This document shows, piece after piece, positions 26,201 to 36,459 of a stretch of 64,000 bases of DNA. The stretch comes from Alentia gelatinosa (taxonomy: Eukaryota > Annelida > Polychaeta > Phyllodocida > Polynoidae): the NCBI GenBank assembly GCA_950022655.1, contig OX465583.1:36855360-36919359 (forward strand). Direction: 5' to 3'. Every line of letters starts with the position of its first letter. Position 1 is the stretch's first letter. The notes beneath the pieces were generated by a model that saw nothing but the letters and a program-made list of their open reading frames with translations, ran no database searches and was not told the DNA's origin. The translations under genes were made by a program, and so were the position numbers.

Positions 26201-26957
26201 ACAATTTTGGTGGGCATGGATGCAATGTCAGCGTCGAAGGGTTTATTGCCCTGTCGACAACGCCAGTGCATTGCTGGGATGTGGTATCAAAAAGAACGTG
26301 GCCCCTTTTATGTAGACACTACACGCAGGGAATGAATAATGAACAAGGTTCGGCCACAAAACCGACATGCACAGTGCGCCAGTATAGCATTATTCGCATT
26401 CTGATATGTTCTTTTTAAAGCTGACTTCTGGTGTATGTTATTGTACTTATGTATTAGGAACCCCAGCATGTCCGTGACCAAGTACACATATCCTTATTAA
26501 CCCACGTCATGTGAATTATTATACCGTTACCTCACGCTACTGTAGTTCTTATAAACAACCTAATTAATGACTTTGAGAAAACTTCACAAAGCCAACAAAC
26601 ATCAGCATATTCAATTTAATGATGTCAGGGTGGTTTATCTATACACTAATTAATTTTTCGATGTTCTATATTTACAAAGTACTATATTTGCAAAGTTATA
26701 TATTATCTGCTGCTTTTTAGATAAACAACTGGCGTGGATAAATATTCTGCATACAGTGTTTATTATAGAGAACGGAAAGAATGTATGTGCTATTTCCAAA
26801 CTTAGTTACATACTTTGTATATTTGTAAATACAATACACGAAAAACAGGCAAAAGCAGTCAAATGATATTAAACCACCTTTGTAAAGTGGAATTCACACG
26901 GTGGGATTCACCTACCTCACAGGGTTCAACATCCCATGAGATTCTGTTCCTTTTTAG
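23251..26957. other. noncoding stretch, no gene supported
   Basis: Open frames such as 23452-23844 (-) and 24453-24740 (-) have no splice support. No RNA gene or mobile element was recognised. Confidence 0.4.
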
Positions 26958-27087
26958 GGTTAAATGTCGCCAACAATTGCAGGGGGGAAACATGGCTCAG
27001 AGAAATGGAACCCTACAATTTAGACGAAGCGATTGTGTTCGAGTTCTTTATCTCAGCAGGACTTGTCTTAGACGAACACCGTGTGAG
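26958..27087 (+). CDS. candidate internal exon, acidic/hydrophobic, unknown
   Basis: A strong acceptor (TTCTGTTCCTTTTTAG) precedes the exon. After two bases completing a split codon the frame reads LNVANNCRGETWLREM, then EPYNLDEAIVFEFFISAG and LVLDEHRVR. The chosen donor is GTGAG|GTACAT, which leaves two bases. Alternatives lie at 27080 and 27082. With this donor the frame continues in phase into the 37-nt exon at 27721. The peptide is amphipathic with no Cys/His motif and no recognisable family. The two-exon agreement of splice sites and phase is the main support. If unspliced the frame stops shortly after 27087. Confidence 0.45.
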
Positions 27088-27476
27088 GTACATGAATCCC
27101 ATCGTGTGAATCCCTCTTAACATTAAAATGGGTTCGAGTAATTCTAGAAATAGAAAGAAAGGGATTTGTAATATTATTCCAATGGAATGACAACTTTTCT
27201 ATAAAACTGTAAAGCAGAGGATGAATAGAGCCACATGATGTGACTCAGGAACGTAAAGTGAACTAAAAGACATCAAATGACAGATGCAAAGATTCATTTT
27301 ACCGAAATACTTAAAGTTTTAAAAACTAGACTGACATATCCCACTCAATCCATATATCATTTCTTGTTTAAGGTGTATTGCGGTTGGTTTAAATGTGCCC
27401 CAAGATAGCCTATACCATATAAACTATCCAATGTATCCACATGGATTCACGTATCTGGTTGGAGGTAGCACTCTGA

Positions 27477-27489
27477 CGCCCCCTACTAG
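27477..27489 (-). promoter_or_regulatory. CTCF-like motif
   Basis: The minus strand reads CTAGTAGGGGGCG, one mismatch from CCASYAGRKGGCR. It lies in the putative intron between 27087 and 27721. Confidence 0.3.
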
Positions 27490-27720
27490 ATGTCTCTGGT
27501 ACCAAAGCTAGTTCCCCGTTTTGTCGACAGGTGTCGCACATGGGCTACCCACAGCCTGCACCAGTAACCTGTATTATCAGTGTTTACATCTGTACCTAGT
27601 ATGCATGTTAGTGGTTACATCAAGCGAAGGCCAGTCCATTATGTCATTATCAATACTCTTGCAATCCTTTATAATTCAAAAGCCTGAAGTCACCTAAACG
27701 TTTTTCCTTTTTTCTTACAG

Positions 27721-27757
27721 GTATGTTCGAGATTTTTCTGTGCTTTCGTGCGGTTTG
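27721..27757 (+). CDS. candidate 37-nt microexon
   Basis: The flanking signals are close to ideal: a long polypyrimidine tract and TTCTTACAG before it, and TTTG|GTAAGTTA after it. In the frame inherited from 26958-27087 it adds YVRDFSVLSCGL and leaves in phase 0. All three frames are open, as expected for 37 nt, so the reading depends on the upstream exon. Microexons this size occur in animal genes. The antisense LINE at 28053-30060 lies in the following intron. Confidence 0.42.
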
Positions 27758-28036
27758 GTAAGTTACAATGGAATTTAGATCATATAAGTATAGTATTGCA
27801 GAATGAGATTTATACATAATCATTATACTGCTGCAGTTCTTCTCATTTCACAATGTTGATAATGATAAAGATAGTCTTGCCTTCAGCTATGTTTTAGTAC
27901 AGATAGTAGTTCTTGCAGCATCTGAATTCTAATTACAACCGGCTGTTAATCTGAGCCAGCGGTGATAACTGATATGATGGTATGGTTCAAAGCGAATGCA
28001 GAAATAAAACATGGCGGAAGAGTTAATGTGTAATTA

Positions 28037-28052
28037 ACACTGGAGGATTGTT
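28037..28052 (-). repeat. target-site duplication, LINE 3' side
   Basis: ACACTGGAGGATTGTT, identical to 30061-30076 and directly next to the element's A-tail. A perfect 16-bp duplication is typical of target-primed reverse transcription. Confidence 0.93.
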
Positions 28053-30060
28053 GTTTTTTTTTTATTGTGGAGAATATTTTATTTTCAACTTGTACAGGAT
28101 ATATACACACAAGTATTTTAGCAGCCATAAAGAAACAGATACATTTCTAAATGATATAGGGTTGTCATGCACTGGTAAATAATCTACCCTGTTTCTACAG
28201 ATTTTCGAAATACATGTGTCACATCTCACCCATGGAATATTATTTCTTCTCCCCATTTTTTTTCAATTTTTTTATTTTCATACAGGACAAAACATAACAA
28301 GACAATATGACAGACACATCAAAACAGTATTTGCAGTTAGTTCTGCCTACCCCCCAAAGGCCCACACTCCCCCCTATTGGATTGTCTCCCACAGTTGAGC
28401 TAAATACTTAAATTTATGCATGCGACCTTCCTTCATATATACATATTTCTCTATCTCTAATTTCCTCTTCAGTTCCACCATGAAAGCCATAATATCCAAG
28501 TCATTTGCATAAAATAATTTCTGCCGATGCACAAAGGATTTAGCTTGTAAAATTACATAATTGACCATCCTGGTTGAGGAGGCAACACCATATCTTCCAA
28601 ATATAACCTCTTTTTTAGTAATCTTTAAGAAGTTGTCACTAAGGACATTTTTCAGCCATCTTGTTATGGCTTCCCAGAAAAACTTTGTCTCTGGACATTC
28701 TACCAAGAAGTGCATTAAGTCGTCCCTTTTTGTACAATAGTTACATTCTGGGGAATCAACAACCTTTCTCTGGGCTAAATATTTATTGCATGTAATAGTA
28801 CCATTTAAAACCCGGTACTGTAGTGATTGCAATCTTGTGTCCCTAGAAGAGGAAAATGGTATTCGATATATAGTCTCCCACTCCTTGGAGTTGATTTCGA
28901 GATCTTGAAAAACCTTTTTCCACCTACCCATACAGCTCGGGATTCTAGCTATCCTGTCCCTTAGAATCATATAAATTCTTCTACTGGTTAACCTCATAAT
29001 ATCCACAGGTTCTTTTCCCGGAATTTGATAGAGCAATTTTTTCCCACCTTCCAGATCTTTTTCCTCTGGTTCTAACAACCTCAGCCAGGGTATGGATGCC
29101 CTGAGACCCAGAACATCAAGAAAAGTCAACTGAGTACCATATTTTTCATTCATCTCTACATATGTCAACATTTCTCCCTTTTTAAAAAAATGTTGCACTT
29201 GCCATATCCCCGCCTTCTGCATATGAGCTTTGACAGGTTTGGACAGTCTAATGGGTATAAACATGTTATTCCATATGGATTCATTTACAAATTGTGAGTC
29301 TTCTCTGGGTTGTATATTGTATTGACAGTCCCAACTCATAAGCAGTTGCTTGTGAAACCTATTTTTCATTTCCAGTTTAGCTTTTTTATTCTTCTGTAGA
29401 AAAAAAATGAAGAAGGATGTATCTAGCTTAAGCTCCCTTTTGAGCAGGAACGTCCAATTGCGACCTTCTTGATTGATCAATCGTTTAACCCATTGTGTCA
29501 TTGCCATTTCTATCATCAAACTTAAGTCTAGAAGTTTTAAACCACCATCTTGGATATCTAATATCAATGTATTATATGCAATCTTCGATGTTCTACCATT
29601 CCATATGAACGATGTAACTATGTCCTTAAACATTTTCGGAACTTTAGGTGGAGTGTGGATGCTTGAACAAGGAAACAGAAGAACAGGAATAAGCAAGGAA
29701 TTGACTATACAGATTTTCCCTTTTAAGGACAAGGATCTATTGATCCAAGCCCCCACAATAGTCCTACACCTTTCCAGTCTCTCCATGAAATTCCATGCCA
29801 CAGACTGTTCCTCCGTCATATTCCTCGCAAACACCACACCCAGTATCCTAATCTTATCAACCTCTTTGAATTTACACTTAATTCTGCCCTTATGCTGTGG
29901 GTTGAATGTTAAAACCTTTGATTTGTCTACATTCAAAGACAACCCTGAAAAGCTGGTAAACATTTGAATAACAGAGAGGAGCTTGTCCATTGACCTTTGG
30001 TTTTTGAGAAAGACAGTAATATCATCTGCAAACATACACAACTTAATACCACCCCACTCT
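28053..30060 (-). mobile_element. 5'-truncated L1/Tx1-like LINE insertion
   Basis: A non-LTR retrotransposon copy on the minus strand, bounded by a perfect 16-bp duplication. It comprises the C-terminal half of ORF2, about 320 bp of 3' UTR and a short A-tail (ten T on the plus strand at 28054-28063). Its 5' end falls just before the RT catalytic FADD box, so it is a typical 5'-truncated, non-mobile copy. The open frame is undamaged over 1.7 kb and the duplication is perfect, suggesting recent insertion. The clade is inferred from the ADD region and C-terminal zinc knuckle, which resemble the L1 superfamily. Confidence 0.92.
28374..30059 (-). CDS. LINE ORF2 C-terminal fragment (RT end and zinc knuckle)
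   Basis: A 561-codon open frame inside the element. Near its start is CMFADDITVFLKN, the catalytic motif C of the reverse transcriptase (YADD-type), followed by SGLSLNVDKSKVLTF and RILGVVF, matching RT motifs D and E of L1-like elements. The thumb/connection region follows. Near the C terminus CNYC, H and C form a CX2CX7HX4C zinc knuckle characteristic of LINE ORF2 (zf-RVT). The endonuclease and RT motifs 0 to B are missing because of 5' truncation, so the product would be inactive. The same frame runs 31 codons further upstream, but those are flanking DNA including the duplication. Confidence 0.9.
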   Translation of the reverse strand, partial: EWGGIKLCMFADDITVFLKNQRSMDKLLSVIQMFTSFSGLSLNVDKSKVLTFNPQHKGRIKCKFKEVDKIRILGVVFARNMTEEQSVAWNFMERLERCRTIVGAWINRSLSLKGKICIVNSLLIPVLLFPCSSIHTPPKVPKMFKDIVTSFIWNGRTSKIAYNTLILDIQDGGLKLLDLSLMIEMAMTQWVKRLINQEGRNWTFLLKRELKLDTSFFIFFLQKNKKAKLEMKNRFHKQLLMSWDCQYNIQPREDSQFVNESIWNNMFIPIRLSKPVKAHMQKAGIWQVQHFFKKGEMLTYVEMNEKYGTQLTFLDVLGLRASIPWLRLLEPEEKDLEGGKKLLYQIPGKEPVDIMRLTSRRIYMILRDRIARIPSCMGRWKKVFQDLEINSKEWETIYRIPFSSSRDTRLQSLQYRVLNGTITCNKYLAQRKVVDSPECNYCTKRDDLMHFLVECPETKFFWEAITRWLKNVLSDNFLKITKKEVIFGRYGVASSTRMVNYVILQAKSFVHRQKLFYANDLDIMAFMVELKRKLEIEKYVYMKEGRMHKFKYLAQLWETIQ

Positions 30061-30076
30061 ACACTGGAGGATTGTT
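30061..30076 (-). repeat. target-site duplication, LINE 5' side
   Basis: Second copy of the 16-bp ACACTGGAGGATTGTT, directly abutting the truncated 5' end of the element. Confidence 0.93.
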
Positions 30077-30392
30077 TTAGAGATGAGTGTTCAGTATTGC
30101 TGTACCGCGCAGTTCTCGATATAACGGTACCACACAATCCACTCCCAGTCACTTCACACGACGATACAAAAGTACAATGAAACTCCCGAAACCCACATGA
30201 GACCGGCGGAATGCGCCGAAATATTAGTTTTTCGGAAGTCTAGTCAGTCTCCTTAACTGATCGATAAATATACATGCCACAGGTCCAGCATTATTTAGTA
30301 CCAGTCCCGACATTGTCCAGTCATTTTTCCTCTCTTAGACCTCTAGATTCTATTTCGGATGTGTTTTTTACCATGTATTCCTTCATCAAAAG

Positions 30393-30453
30393 AGGGTAGA
30401 GGGGGAGAGCCGATGTTTGGCCCGTGAGAGTTGGAGAGTTTCAGCTGCCTGTG
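30393..30453 (+). CDS. possible short exon ending at GTAAGT
   Basis: The donor GTG|GTAAGT at 30453/30454 is excellent. The proposed acceptor (CCTTCATCAAAAG) is moderate, with its pyrimidines lying further upstream. In phase 0, continuing from 27757, it reads RVEGESRCLARESWRVSA and leaves with one base. That phase fits the next strong acceptor at 31308. The case rests on phase agreement along the chain. An alternative frame (RGRADVWPVRVGEFQLPV) is also open. Confidence 0.27.
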
Positions 30454-31308
30454 GTAAGTAATTTAGGGGAATATCTGTAGGGTTTGCCAGGTGAGAAATG
30501 TCATAAAGATGGAACTCAAGGCCGAATTGCTCAAATGTATGTGGCTCCCATTATGTAGCTATTGTAGTGACCATATTTAACCAATACCATATTTGTTTAA
30601 ATTCCAATAAAATGAGTTCACGTAGAGGGACGCTTTTAAAAAGCCAAAACAGTGCTTTAAGTTTTACTTAAAAAATAAAGCTGCAGAAGCAAAGACCTGT
30701 CTCTGTCGAGGGCAACAAGAAGAACGAGACATGGTTCAATATATCGATTTTGGTGATGGTTTTGGTTACGCGTTAGTTATACCGCACCTATGTGCCACAC
30801 TGCATGATGATGGCCAGTCCTTGGCCATTGGCGCTGGATACAAGCCAAGGGCTTCCGATGACACAAATGAGATCGCCTGCAAACGAGAATGGAGGTAATT
30901 TCGTTTTTTGAAATCAGATAAAGAGACCAACTAAGTGATGCTTTCTCTGACTTTCCGAATGGCTTTCCCTGCCGTTCTTAAGGGTGTTAAGGAATTAAGA
31001 TGAGTGGATAAGACACGATGGAGGATGTATGGGCAGTGAAAGCTTCCAGTAAACTTCACCCAAACACGTCTAACAACAAACATCAAAGAATCTGTGTTTG
31101 TGTATGGTACTAACAGATACGTCGTAATAGGGGATATGACGTCACTATCAAATGTTGTGATTTGAATCAAGATGTGGGAATGGAGGTTTTAGGTGTAACA
31201 TGAACAGGCATCTATAGGTGTAATAGCTGGTGGGCAGTGTCGGCGCATTTAGGGTGTTTTGACAGAGCGTGACGATTAGTATATAGATTACTTTATTTGG
31301 CTTATCAG
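30454..31308. other. putative intron or intergenic DNA
   Basis: No supported feature. It ends in a very strong 3' splice signal (ACTTTATTTGGCTTATCAG) at 31308. Confidence 0.4.
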
Positions 31309-31798
31309 GAGAACTGTTTATGTCTCTACTGTTCATGTGCGACATTTATGGAAAATGTCGTCTGCTTCGATGGCGTGCACTTCCTGTCAGCGAGTGGACG
31401 CTGGTTTCACTGGTTATGGCGCGCAGACTGGAGCAGGTCAGCAACCCAGAGAAATGTAGCGGGAGACGAGATAAATACATGTGTAAATTAGCCAATCAGG
31501 GCCCAGCTTCTATCAGGCAGCGGCTGTCACAATTGCCAAAGGACAAATGGGATTGGCTGTCAATCACAGACGCGTTCAGAATATGCAAAATGTCAGGAGA
31601 GACTGTCAACTGCTTCCGATTTGTTCCTATGGGGATTTGTTGCCATCTGGCAGCAACGACTGTTTTACAGATTAATGAATATTTACGCAAATCGAGGTCT
31701 ATAACAAAACTCTTTACATTTCAATATCATATTTCTCTGTTGGATACGATCATGTCAAGTAAATTAATCTTTCTTTTTTCGAATGTAGCTGAATGAAA
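31309..31798 (+). CDS. possible last exon, or conserved regulatory block
   Basis: After a strong acceptor the frame predicted from 30453 stays open for about 160 codons, reading MSLLFMCDIYGKCRLLRW early and KDKWDWLSITDAFRICKM centrally, and ends at TGA 31794-31796. This is the longest non-repeat frame outside the LINE and the 39-kb exon. Against coding: the same block contains GCCAATCAGG, a GATTGGC inverted CCAAT, a perfect PBX-MEIS-type CTGTCAATCA and octamer-like ATGCAAA, the make-up of a developmental enhancer, and a second frame is open over part of it. No domain was recognised. I consider exon and enhancer about equally likely. Confidence 0.3.
31557..31566 (-). promoter_or_regulatory. 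PBX-MEIS composite site
   Basis: The minus strand reads TGATTGACAG, an exact match to the PBX-MEIS/PREP decamer, adjacent to an inverted CCAAT. An exact decamer within a GC-elevated block is noteworthy, but function is inferred. Confidence 0.4.
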
Positions 31799-31799
31799 G

Positions 31800-33130
31800 G
31801 TAATTCCGATATGGAAATGTGTATGTGTTTAAATGGAAGAAAAGTAGCACAGTAGCTGGTCTGCTATGATATAATTGTATATAATTCTATTATAGATCAA
31901 ATGTGAACTTTGATATAGCTAATCAAACATGTATGTTTAGTCATGAGGAATAGATTTGGAACTAGCAGTGGAAACAATATTGTTCTTCAATACAGTTACT
32001 CATAGTAGAAACTAATCCAACATAAGGAGATTAAAATATCAAATTTATGGTATATAGTATGAACTTTTGGTCGTACCAATAGGGCGCCAGCTAATAAGAT
32101 ATATTGCTTAGATGTGCTTCAATTGTAGCCTTGTTGCTGCTAGTACTGATACATTGGTTTCGGTGTGTTAAAATAATTACAGATCCTCCCTTTTGTTTTG
32201 AGGGTAATGTAAGGGTTTACCTCACTGTTTCAGGCCAGCTTGTGTTTAAATTATACCTCTATTCATTATTAATGTAACATAAAAAATAAAATCTATCCTT
32301 ATTGGTGTAGACCTGTCAATGTCTTTTGAAGCGTTGACAATATTGTTTAAGGCAATGCAAGGCCACCTTTCATGTTTTCAAATATTTCCAGAGATTATAC
32401 TAAGACCATTATGACAAAGAACTGATTCAACAACAACCATTGCAGGTGTGTTGTCTCTCACACCCATTACGAAGGGCACAGTCTTGTTTCTTCCTCCTTA
32501 CACTTGATTTCAATATAAATGAGTCAGGAAGTAGAAGGCTGAAAGGCACTACATAATGAAGAGTGACATAATTTGGTGCTTTGCATTGTTCCATAATTTA
32601 AGATGAACAATGATGTTAAAAGAAATGCCAGTAATTCAAATTCATACCCTCAAAGTAATTTTCTTCCGCTGAATGTTTGTATCGCAGTCATACAATATTA
32701 TCATGAAATGCAAGGGACAGGGCTCCCAAAATCATATTAAATTACTGATATTTCTTCTTTGTACTTTTTGAGTGTAAAAACAAATGATACTATGGTCGGT
32801 TCATATCTTAGTCTATCAGTATCTAATAAGCCCAAGGATATATATATATATATATATATATACCGTTCAAATCTTTTTAGGGCATGAACAGAACTCAATT
32901 CGAACCATGCCCCAGAAAAATTGGAAATATATATACCGTTCATATTCATGTTTACAGATTCAGGAGAACATTTTCTAAGTAATTCAGTGGAAGAACCGGA
33001 TGAACCCTGCCTTAAGGCATGCTAGGAAACTATGTGTATTAACCAGAGCAGATACCATCATCCATTAGGAAAATAATGTGTCTGGGAGTTTATTATCGAT
33101 AACCCGAGTTGGGCGTCTAACTTTCCTCAT
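31800..33130. other. noncoding AT-rich stretch
   Basis: No gene supported. It contains the (TA)n tract at 32838-32862. Confidence 0.5.
32838..32862. repeat. (TA)n microsatellite
   Basis: About 12 TA dinucleotides. Confidence 0.9.
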
Positions 33131-33149
33131 CAACAACATAAAAAAACAA

Positions 33150-33700
33150 ACTGCGGCGTAGGCGCCGGCCGGGTGATATATACTCCTTCTGGTGCTCTGT
33201 CATGGCGTCGCCGAGTTAATGATAATAGAGCAGCTCGGTTCTTATTAGAGAATACACACGGCCGCATGACCACTTCCCTTTTCCTCAAGGCTGCTGTGCA
33301 CGCGAGGTGGTGGCATAGTGACTTCGTCTTCCCGATACAGAACCTGTTGGCAGTGGCTTCCACTGCAGGCTAGAGGCTGGCGAGTTAATGGCTCAGAAGG
33401 AGTGGATTCTTGCTTCTTACTGCGCCAGAAGGAATGGGCTTAATTGCCTGGCACTGAGGCGGGCCTTGGGAAAATGGGTGACGGGTTCCTGTTTACCCGC
33501 CCAGAGAAGAGTGGGGTTGAATGGTTTCTCTTCTTGCCCCTCGTCCGAGTGGATGGATGCCTGAAATACATCGCTTTGTGTGCCAGCTCTTTGCAGTTGG
33601 GTCCTGTAGAAACCTCCTTTTCTGAACACAAGGCTTTCGGTCTCGAGGTATTGTGTTATTGTTCCCCATACCCACACCTCGAGATGTAGCTTTGTGTCTT
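33150..33700. other. GC-elevated block, possible enhancer
   Basis: Composition rises relative to the flanks and frames are open on both strands at once, with no splice sites that pair. It contains two GAGTTAATG words (33212, 33380) and a GTGGCTTCC word. I favour noncoding conserved DNA but cannot test it. Confidence 0.25.
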
Positions 33701-34354
33701 CTGCACTCACAATAGCAGACCTGAAATGCTGGCTCTCTTTACCTCCTGAAGTGGCTTCGTGATACGAGGTTGCCTTCGCTTTTGCAACCGAACATAATTG
33801 TTCTCAGGCGTTACTCAGTATAGATCACCTACTTTTATCTGACCTTAAAGGTTAATAACCCCACGGTTTTCTCGTCCTCGTTAGTATGATAACCATAGAT
33901 GTATGAACCTATTATATTGTTTTTATTATACCACTATTTCGTAATTTCGAAGAAACAAGTCTTCAGTTTTGGATAGATCGACAGGCCAGCAGGTGCAGTC
34001 ACGATGCTTCATGCAATGTCCTGTCATTGATATTATATACTTATGCACGAACTTCTATGGAATAATAATAAGCAAACATTGTAGACCGTAGTGATGCCCT
34101 TCTCGGTCTTTAGTCCCGTAACTACGACCCTGAGCCTGCGGCGTTAGGCCTCACATGGACGTCACTACAGACTGAGTAACTTTATTTCCTCATAGGACCA
34201 CACACAATGAACTATGTCATTGATATCACTCACAAAAGAGACATGCTCGGGTCGTAGCTCGTGTATCCTTAGTGGTAAAACTGCTGTTTTCCAGGAAAAT
34301 GGCCGTAGGGCGCTGTGTGGTGATACTAGACTAACACAAGGTGTCGTTGCGTAC
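33701..34354. other. noncoding stretch, nothing recognised
   Basis: No supported exon or repeat. Confidence 0.4.
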
Positions 34355-34444
34355 CTGCTTGAGGTAACAGTTTCTGTTTTAGTACCTAAATATGATTGGG
34401 ATTCTCCGAATTGTTTTCCGGCCTTGTCCAGTACGAACAAAGAA
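34355..34444 (-). CDS. candidate internal exon, unknown
   Basis: On the minus strand an acceptor (GGTGCAAATGCATCTCAG) and donor (CAAGCAG|GTACGC) enclose 90 nt. The frame reads SLFVLDKAGKQFGESQSY then LGTKTETVTSS, entering with one base and leaving with two, so the exon is symmetric (a multiple of three). Polar and Gly/Ser/Thr-rich, it resembles a soluble or extracellular beta-rich segment, but no family is recognised. The pyrimidine tract before the acceptor is modest. Confidence 0.32.
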
Positions 34445-34499
34445 CTGAGATGCATTTGCACCGAAAAGGAATGATGCAGTTAAGGACGCGTTCAAAAGG

Positions 34500-35460
34500 A
34501 AACACGAAGTTCTCTTGTAGATAGTTATAGATCCCTATGTTTTGATAGCAATACAGGCGAAATGGAAAGGTAAGTATATATTACAGTTAGGTAATTGATT
34601 GAAGCAAGCATTCATTGTCCACCCAGAATGCACCTGCGGCGGGGCAGGCGTGTAAGGACATGTACAACAACCTTGGAGAATATCTTTAATTTCCTGATAC
34701 AAGACGAACACGTTCCTAAATGCCCTTTTTCTAGCTAGTAAGGGAAAAGGGTATTCAGACATATTATACATTCTTTGTATGAAAGGACATGCTGAGTATT
34801 CTTTTATTTTAGTATGGGAAATCAGCAACTCATGATCATTGTTAGCTCATTTAGTTTGAATGGTTCACATATGGTTCAAAGAAAGTGTTTTCAATGTAGT
34901 TGGCTGACCATTGGCTTAGGATTTGATTAGAAATTATTAGTTTGGAAATGCTGTGTAAATTCAAATTGTGTAATAGGAACGAAATATGGTCAGTTAATTA
35001 TTACGATAATGCGCCGATTGGGGGTACCAGTACACACAGAGCAGAGGGATTAAGACATCGGACAGCACATCACATAGACCAGTATTTGAGCAGGGAGGGG
35101 CGCATACGACATTGAATGGGTGAGTGGGTCGTGTTGATGAAGGCCTTAAATAAACAGAATAGTTGTTGGATCCATCGAGCGTGCGACAAATCCCACTATA
35201 CTTGAGGAATCGCCAAACGCCGTTGGAATACTTGCGGTGTTTTGGGGACAGTTCCCTGGGGAGACAGGGCGCTGTGGACTTTGAGGCGTTTGGAGCTGCC
35301 TGGGCGCTCCTCGTTTGTTTGCGCAATAAAGACTGATCCGGCAGGTCCGGGGGCATCCCTGCGGATGGATTGTCACCCAGCAGCGGCTTCAGTCACGTGG
35401 GGTCAGGCGGGGTGTGAAGGGATGGCAGTCGAGTCATTTTCTCATCCTCTGCATCCTCCC
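34500..35460. other. noncoding, GC-elevated in second half
   Basis: From about 35.15 to 35.46 kb GC rises and several frames open together on both strands, without splice support. Possible regulatory block. Nothing recognised before 35.0 kb. Confidence 0.3.
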
Positions 35461-35461
35461 C

Positions 35462-36022
35462 AATGAACGTGGTATTAACTCTTACCCCTACGATATAAAT
35501 AGTAGAGACAATTTGCTAGCAGTGTGGCATCTACTCTTATCCATATGAGCGGGCTGGCTTCACCTCATACCACTTTACATGGTAGAGATGATAAGGACAC
35601 TACAATAGGCAGTCTGTTCTCAACACCTACCCTATTAAATGAATGATAGAGACACTTTACTATGAATGTTGGCCTTAACTCGTACCCCTTACATGATATA
35701 GATGATAGAGTCACTGTAATAGGCAGCTTGACCCCAACCTCTACAAAATAAATTATAGGGACAATTTACTAGGCATTATTAGGATAGCCCTTACATCTAA
35801 ATATAAGAATAAGAGAGACTTTACTGTTCAGGTTGGCCCCAATTCTTTTTTCTATGATATAAATGATAGACTCTTTACTAGTCCATCTGACCTCAATGAT
35901 AGTTACTTAAGGTACGAGGCAGGCTGGCTTCAACTCTTAACCCGTAAGTGATACACTTTACTAGGTTAGCTGGCCTCAACTCTTATCTCTATGGTATCAA
36001 TGGTATAGGCGTGTCAGTAGTC
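35462..36022. repeat. degenerate minisatellite, ~55-60 bp unit
   Basis: Recurring words CTCTTACCCCTA, TGATATAAATGATAGAGA, CACTTTACTAGG and GCTGGCTTCAACTC reappear about every 55-60 bp (some spacings 80-90 bp), giving roughly nine diverged copies. It ends just before a pyrimidine-rich tract and the 36.2-kb regulatory-like block. Confidence 0.7.
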
Positions 36023-36059
36023 GAGCTGTGGTCTGTCATGCCGACGTTCGAGTCTTCAG

Positions 36060-36176
36060 TATGAGTCTCTCTCTCCACCTCTTAAACGTTCCATGTCTTT
36101 CTCTCAATTGCCCTCTCTCTCATTGCCTTTCCCTCGATTGCCCTCTCTCCCTCTCTTTCTCTCTCTTTCTGCCCAT
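36060..36176. repeat. CT-rich low-complexity tract
   Basis: Polypyrimidine tract with three diverged copies of ATTGCCCTCTCTC. The peptide readings across it are repeat translation. Confidence 0.75.
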
Positions 36177-36179
36177 GCT

Positions 36180-36450
36180 GTTCACCCATCATTATTCCTG
36201 CTGGCCTGCCCTGCGCGAGGACAGCAATTACAGAGACTCCATTGTGTCTCTGCTAATTACGTTACACTTGCTCGTCCGCCAAACGGCGCTGAGCTGGCTA
36301 ATTGGAGGAAATGTTATCCAATTTTCCAATTTTCATATCCATTAGTGGGAGTTGGCGTGCAGGGCGGCGGCTGCGTTTGATTGGTGGACGAGTTGATGAT
36401 GCCGGCGATCTGACTGTCAATGACAACTGCCCTCCTTAACGCCTCTAATC
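36180..36450. promoter_or_regulatory. enhancer-like block (SOX/homeodomain sites)
   Basis: A balanced-composition island containing CCATTGT (SOX, 36239), GCTAATTAC and GCTAATTGG (homeodomain, 36252 and 36297), TTGATTGG (CCAAT, about 36377) and ACTGTCAATGACA (TALE-homeodomain-like, about 36414). The motif density and complexity resemble conserved noncoding elements of developmental genes. It lies 2.5 kb upstream of the 38939 coding exon. No frame is convincingly coding. Confidence 0.4.
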
Positions 36451-36459
36451 ATTCCACTG

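Noticed and set aside
27721..28373. Acceptor-like TTTTCATACAG near 28286 as another exon of the plus-strand chain
   Set aside because: It lies inside the LINE 3' UTR, so it is element sequence rather than an original splice site.
29473..29967. 164-codon plus-strand frame antisense to the LINE
   Set aside because: Shadow of the ORF2 reading frame. No motif or splice signal.
30060..30152. First 31 codons of the 592-codon minus-strand frame as LINE protein
   Set aside because: They lie outside the element, in the target-site duplication and flanking DNA, and continue in frame by chance.
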